From assembly GCA_012728465.1 (NCBI GenBank), contig JAAYFB010000374.1:1-8744 (forward strand): a DNA stretch of 8,744 nucleotides, written 5' to 3'. The stretch is from Proteiniphilum sp. (GTDB lineage: Bacteria > Bacteroidota > Bacteroidia > Bacteroidales > Dysgonomonadaceae). The notes below the pieces were generated by a model, which was not told the DNA's origin, did not search any database, and worked only from the letters and a program-made list of their open reading frames with translations. Position numbers and translations under genes: made by a program. Shown in pieces: positions 5,058-8,744 of this stretch (positions within the stretch are counted from its first letter, which is position 1; every line of letters begins with the position of its first letter).

Positions 5058-6560
5058 ATGGGTCTTAATTATGTAACAGCTAAAGAAGCTGCAGCACTTA
5101 TCAATAATGATGATAATGTAGGGTTTAGTGGTTTTACACATGCGGGGTGTCCTAAAGTAGTTCCTCTTGAACTAGCAAACCGCGCCAGAGAAGAACACGC
5201 CAAGGGTAATCCTTTCAAGGTAGGCGTATTTACAGGTGCATCAACTGGTGATGCTATAGATGGTAATCTGGCTAGAGCTAATGCGGTGAAATTCCGTACT
5301 CCATATCAAACAAATAAAGATATGCGTAACGCAGTTAATGCTGTGGATCACGAAGCGGTACCTTATTTTGATATGCACCTTTCGCAAGTAGCACAGGAAA
5401 TTAGATATGGTTTCTTGGGAGGTGTTGACGTAGCAATAGTTGAAGCATGCGAGGTAACAGAGTCAGGTGAGATTATTCCTACTAGTGGTGTAGGTATTAT
5501 GCCTACGATTTGTAGATTAGCTAAAAAGGTAATCGTAGAGCTTAATGACAAGGTTCCAACTGCTATGCGTGGAATTCATGACTTATATGAATTGCAAGAT
5601 CCTCCAAAACGACGCCATATCAATATATTTGAGGTTCAGAATAGAATTGGACTAGAATATGTAAAAGTAGATCCTTCAAAAATATACGTGGTAAAAACAA
5701 GCCAAGAAAACGAAGGTGGTGGTTTTGCTCCAGTTGATGAAATTACTTCGAAGATTGGTGAAAATGTATCAAACTTTTTCGTTGGTGAGCTTGCTAAAGG
5801 TAATATTCCTGCAAACTTTCTACCAATTCAATCAGGAGTGGGTAACATTGCAAACGCAGTGTTGGCAGCAATGGCTGAGAATACTAATATTCCTAGATTT
5901 GAAGTATATACTGAAGTAATTCAAGATGCTGTTCTTGATATGATGCAAAAAGGAAAAATTTCTTTTGCAAGTGGTAGCTCACTTACGTTGAGTAACGAGG
6001 CCATGCAAAGATTTTATAGAGATATCGACTTTTTCAAAAACAAGTTAGTTCTTCGCCCTACTGAGATTTCTAACAATCCTGGTCTAGTACGAAGATTGGG
6101 TGTTATAGGAATTAATACAGCACTTGAAGCCGATATATTTGGTAACATCAACTCAACACACGTGATGGGTAATATGATGATGAACGGCATTGGTGGATCA
6201 GGGGATTTTACTAGAAGTGCTTATATTTCAGTTTTCCTTACTCCCTCAGTAGCTAAGAACGGTATGATTAGCTGTATCGTGCCGAAAGTAACACACGAAG
6301 ATCATAGTGAGCATTCAGTGAAGGTGATTGTGTCTGAATGGGGTGTAGCTGACTTGCGTGGCAAAGGTACTTACGAGCGTGCTAGAGAGATAATCGATAA
6401 ATGTGCACACCCAGATTACCGCCCTCTATTGCACGATTATTTGAGTCTTACTAAAAAAGGACATACTCCTCAAAACCTTTATGCTTGTTACGACTTACAC
6501 AAAGCTTTCCTAGAGACAGGAGATATGAGAAATGCAGATTTTTCGAAACACAAAAAGTAG
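5058..6560 (+). CDS. Acetyl-CoA hydrolase/transferase family protein (likely succinyl- or butyryl/propionyl-CoA:acetate CoA-transferase)
   Basis: A class I CoA-transferase of the Ach1/AarC/Cat1 group, 500 aa, the usual length. It moves CoA between acyl-CoAs and acetate or succinate through a glutamyl-CoA intermediate in the cytosol. The N-terminal half (about 7-215) contains GFSGFTHAG at 22-30 and GVFTGASTG. The C-terminal half has the CoA-loop motif QSGVGNIANAV (258-268), the probable catalytic Glu286 in EVYTEVIQD, and the oxyanion/CoA-binding GIGGSGDF (377-384). SEWGVADLRGKG (426-437) is also typical of the family. All key residues are present, so the enzyme should be active. Substrate choice cannot be read from the sequence. 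In fermenting Bacteroidales such enzymes serve acetate, propionate, succinate or butyrate formation. It follows the 160-aa gene by 33 nt and is ended by a strong terminator 30 nt after the TAG. The ATG at 5058 is preceded by an A-rich leader without a Shine-Dalgarno sequence. Confidence 0.94.
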   Translation: MGLNYVTAKEAAALINNDDNVGFSGFTHAGCPKVVPLELANRAREEHAKGNPFKVGVFTGASTGDAIDGNLARANAVKFRTPYQTNKDMRNAVNAVDHEAVPYFDMHLSQVAQEIRYGFLGGVDVAIVEACEVTESGEIIPTSGVGIMPTICRLAKKVIVELNDKVPTAMRGIHDLYELQDPPKRRHINIFEVQNRIGLEYVKVDPSKIYVVKTSQENEGGGFAPVDEITSKIGENVSNFFVGELAKGNIPANFLPIQSGVGNIANAVLAAMAENTNIPRFEVYTEVIQDAVLDMMQKGKISFASGSSLTLSNEAMQRFYRDIDFFKNKLVLRPTEISNNPGLVRRLGVIGINTALEADIFGNINSTHVMGNMMMNGIGGSGDFTRSAYISVFLTPSVAKNGMISCIVPKVTHEDHSEHSVKVIVSEWGVADLRGKGTYERAREIIDKCAHPDYRPLLHDYLSLTKKGHTPQNLYACYDLHKAFLETGDMRNADFSKHKK

Positions 6561-6590
6561 TAAATAGCATTTTCTTTATTCTTTAAATAT

Positions 6591-6626
6591 ACACAGGTGT
6601 TGCCAATGGTAGCATCTGTGTTTTTT
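6591..6626 (+). terminator. Intrinsic terminator of the CoA-transferase operon
   Basis: ACACAGGTGTTGCC (6591-6604) pairs with GGTAGCATCTGTGT (6608-6621) in a 14-bp stem with three G-U pairs and a 3-nt AAT loop, followed by a run of six T (6621-6626). It begins 30 nt after the stop codon of the acetyl-CoA hydrolase/transferase gene. This is the clearest conventional terminator in the window. Confidence 0.92.
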
Positions 6627-6957
6627 GTATTAGTATTATTGCCAATCCTAGCCATATTATACTATTGAAAAATGCAGTTGAAGAACAAAATTGTGGGAGT
6701 TCATAACTTATTTCTAAAAATAGTCGATGCACAATGTTTATGTTATCTGCTGTGAGGAGTAATAATAATTAATGAATGACAGATTATAGTAATTTGTTTA
6801 TATTATTAGAAATGGTTTTGTGTATCTCCTTGTTTGATGTGATTAGTTCTAGGTTATGCATCACGATTATTTTCTAAACATGTCTATCACAACACTTATG
6901 AAGATGTAATCTTCATTTAGCGAAGGAAGGTGACAACTATTTTTTATTTTAAGGGGC
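6627..6957. other. Non-coding gap between convergent CoA-transferase and trkH
   Basis: These 331 nt hold no ORF with coding character, no TAnnTTTG-type promoter with a proper partner and no tRNA-like fold. The only structure I see is a short perfect dyad, ATGAAGAT-GTA-ATCTTCAT (6898-6916), about 40 nt past the trkH stop. It lacks a U-tract on either strand, so it is at best a weak or factor-dependent 3' end for trkH. Confidence 0.6.
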
Positions 6958-8424
6958 TTATCTTCTCCAAAAGCTAGGTGAAAGAAGCGATAGTACAGTA
7001 AATACTTCCAGTCTGCCCACTATCATAAGAATGCTAAGATAGTGTTTTGTGAAATTATTAAGATAAGTATAATTTACTGATGGTCCATAATCACCAAGTC
7101 CAAATCCATAACTGCTCATAATCGATATAGAAGTACCTATAGATTCATCAAAAGTGAGTCCATTAAGGCTGAGAACAATTGAACTAAAACCTATTATACT
7201 CAAATAAAGGAATACAAATGCTAGAACTTTTTCGATAATTGTGTTGGAGTAAACTTGGTTGTTTATTTTTACAACATATAAAGCTTGAGGGTGCACCTGG
7301 CGTTGTAGGGCTACTTTGGTATTTCGGACTAATATGATTAATCTTGATATTTTCATTCCACCTGATGTAGAGCCCTCACTACCACAAAAAAGAATAAGTC
7401 CTAATATAATAAACCAGTAAAATTGCCCCCATTGTAGGATGTTTGTAGTTGCAAATCCTGTGGACGATACGGCTGATACTACTTGGAAAAGAACAGTTCT
7501 TACTGTTTTTTCTATTGATGGTGTTTTGAAATTTCCTAAATATAATGATGCAATCATTATTGCCGAGGCGACAATAATGATTGAAGCGTACCATTTAAAC
7601 TCGTCATCTTTAAATATTTGTCCTGAGAAGTGTCTAAATAGTTGAAACAATAGTAAAAATCTAACTCCTCCTGAAAACATCAAGAATATTATTACATATT
7701 CAGTGTATGCTGATTGAAAGTGGGCTATACTATCTTGTTTGGTTGAAAATCCTCCTGTAGATAGACTAGTTAGTGAATGGCAAGCGGCATCAAAAGCATC
7801 CATCGGTCCTGCCCATAAAAGTAAAAATCCAACTACTGTGAATGCAAGATATGTTATAGACATATTCCTAGTTGAATCGGTTATTCGCATTTTAAATTGG
7901 TCTTTAGATACTCCTGTTGCCTCTGCATTGTAGAAGTGTATTGCACTTCCTCCAAAAAGAGGGAGTATAGACATCACGAATATTATTATTCCTATTCCTC
8001 CAATCCATTGGGTTAGACTGCGCCAAAAGTGTAGAGATTTGGGAAAGGCCTCAATATTAATTAGTGTTGAGCTTCCTGTTGTGGTAAAACCACTAACACT
8101 TTCAAAAAAAGCATCCGTATATGAGGGTATTGCTTCACTAATTAGATAAGGTAATGAGCCAAATAGGGCCATTGATAACCATGCAAATGTGACAGTAAAA
8201 AAGGCTTCTCTTCGTGAGATACGTTTATCTGAATTCTTATTTCTACCTAATAGTATTAGTAATGAACCGATGGATATGGTTATTAGCGATGAAATATATA
8301 AACTATGCGATGCAGACTCATTATATATTTCACCCACTAAAGCTGAAATCAACATGAAAATTGATTCTATTACGAGTATGAAACCAATACTGTTTAGTAC
8401 AAATTGATAATTAAAATATCTCAT
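6958..8424 (-). CDS. trkH: Trk-type K+ transporter, membrane subunit TrkH
   Basis: Ion-conducting subunit of the Trk potassium uptake system in the inner membrane, partner of the NAD(H)/nucleotide-binding TrkA. The protein is 488 aa from ATG 8424 (489 if the GTG at 8427 is used; I prefer the ATG). It shows about ten membrane segments and four pore loops with recognisable filter regions. Numbered from the GTG these are SVSGFTTTGSS (110-120), SLSTGGFST (221-229), AVSSTGFATT (319-328) and SSYGFGLGDYGP (438-449). GSTSGGMK (352-359) before a basic helix and GRLEVFTVL (471-479) near the C-terminus are family hallmarks. The fourth loop has Phe where most TrkH/KtrB proteins have Pro (GPGLG type), and MFSGGVRF replaces the common aGxNF. 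The trkA stop lies 45 nt upstream of this ATG on the same strand, so the order is trkA-trkH in one operon. I found no clear terminator. Confidence 0.94.
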   Translation of the reverse strand: MRYFNYQFVLNSIGFILVIESIFMLISALVGEIYNESASHSLYISSLITISIGSLLILLGRNKNSDKRISRREAFFTVTFAWLSMALFGSLPYLISEAIPSYTDAFFESVSGFTTTGSSTLINIEAFPKSLHFWRSLTQWIGGIGIIIFVMSILPLFGGSAIHFYNAEATGVSKDQFKMRITDSTRNMSITYLAFTVVGFLLLWAGPMDAFDAACHSLTSLSTGGFSTKQDSIAHFQSAYTEYVIIFLMFSGGVRFLLLFQLFRHFSGQIFKDDEFKWYASIIIVASAIMIASLYLGNFKTPSIEKTVRTVLFQVVSAVSSTGFATTNILQWGQFYWFIILGLILFCGSEGSTSGGMKISRLIILVRNTKVALQRQVHPQALYVVKINNQVYSNTIIEKVLAFVFLYLSIIGFSSIVLSLNGLTFDESIGTSISIMSSYGFGLGDYGPSVNYTYLNNFTKHYLSILMIVGRLEVFTVLSLLSPSFWRR

Positions 8425-8469
8425 CACTTATATTAAGGCTATTAAAGATACTTGTACCTTATTCCTTAT

Positions 8470-8744
8470 CTAATTAAAGTAGCTTTCTATTGATTTTAAT
8501 GATTTGTTCTTGAAGAATACCATAACTTGGTCGTCTGCCATTATTTGTGTATCACCATATATTAGCATTGGATGTCCATCTCTGATTAATGCACCTAATG
8601 TTATATCTGAGGATAACTTCAAGTCTTTGATTAACTTCTTTGTTACTTTAGAGTTAGGTTTTGCTATAATTTCTCCTACGTTGGCATTGGCAAAGGTTAG
8701 GCTTTTTATATTTGAAGCATCTGCCATTAGCAAAAGCTCATATA
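8470..8744 (-). CDS. trkA: Trk system potassium uptake regulatory protein TrkA, C-terminal end only
   Basis: Only the last 91 or so residues are in the window. The frame stays open past the TTG at 8733 to the right edge (Y-E-L-L-L-M-A-D-A-S-N-I-K in view), so that TTG is internal. The visible part is an RCK_C/TrkA-C domain: FANANVGEIIAKPNSKVTKKLIKD, then SSDITLGALIRDGHPMLIYG and DDQVMVFF, with the alternating strand-helix pattern and the closing strand typical of TrkA's second RCK unit. TrkA is the cytoplasmic ring that gates TrkH in response to nucleotides. The gene directly precedes trkH on the same strand, which supports the call. The NAD-binding Rossmann parts and start lie outside the window, so completeness cannot be judged. 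Confidence 0.88.
   Translation of the reverse strand, partial: YELLLMADASNIKSLTFANANVGEIIAKPNSKVTKKLIKDLKLSSDITLGALIRDGHPMLIYGDTQIMADDQVMVFFKNKSLKSIESYFN

Noticed and set aside
6898..6916. ATGAAGAT-GTA-ATCTTCAT dyad as the trkH terminator
   Set aside because: The 8-bp A/T-rich stem has no following U-tract on either strand; mentioned in the gap description only.

Overview
The window looks like the chromosome of a low-GC member of the Bacteroidetes, most likely Bacteroidales. The evidence is the Bacteroidetes style of Rel and MiaB, a fermentative acetyl-CoA hydrolase/transferase, the absence of Shine-Dalgarno sequences in front of every gene (leaders are A/T-rich), and promoter-like sites fitting the Bacteroidetes pattern TTTG/TTG - 19 to 21 nt - TAnnTTTG. 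I see no mobile element, CRISPR array, tRNA or rRNA. The gene content is ordinary core genome.

Layout from left to right. The 3' three-quarters of a bifunctional-type (p)ppGpp synthetase/hydrolase (rel, + strand) enters from the left edge. It converges on a minus-strand operon of three small envelope proteins: a YtxH-like glycine-zipper protein, a two-helix 'phage holin family' (YqjE-like) protein and a basic 126-aa protein. Upstream of these, also on the minus strand, lies miaB (tRNA ms2i6A37 methylthiotransferase). A 328-nt gap then separates miaB from a divergent plus-strand pair: a 160-aa single-pass membrane protein of unknown function and an acetyl-CoA hydrolase/transferase, ending at a strong intrinsic terminator. 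After a 331-nt featureless stretch come trkH and the 3' end of trkA on the minus strand, the K+ uptake channel and its regulatory subunit, transcribed trkA to trkH.

The interesting structure is in the non-coding and overlapping signals. (1) A perfect 10-bp hairpin with a GAAA loop and U-tract, on the minus strand, is buried in the last codons of rel and is well placed to terminate the opposing ytxH operon. (2) Between miaB and the 160-aa gene, a good promoter is followed about 80 nt later by a strong terminator with no ORF between them: a candidate small RNA or attenuated leader. (3) The ytxH promoter candidate sits inside a 12-bp inverted repeat. (4) An identical 11-nt element stands 11-12 nt before the start codons of both ytxH and the holin-family gene. 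I do not see a wholly new enzymatic or defence system here.

Functionally the window combines stringent response, tRNA modification, a possible envelope-stress cassette, organic-acid/CoA metabolism and potassium homeostasis. Only the three-gene envelope cassette, the CoA-transferase pair and trkA-trkH look like real transcriptional units.
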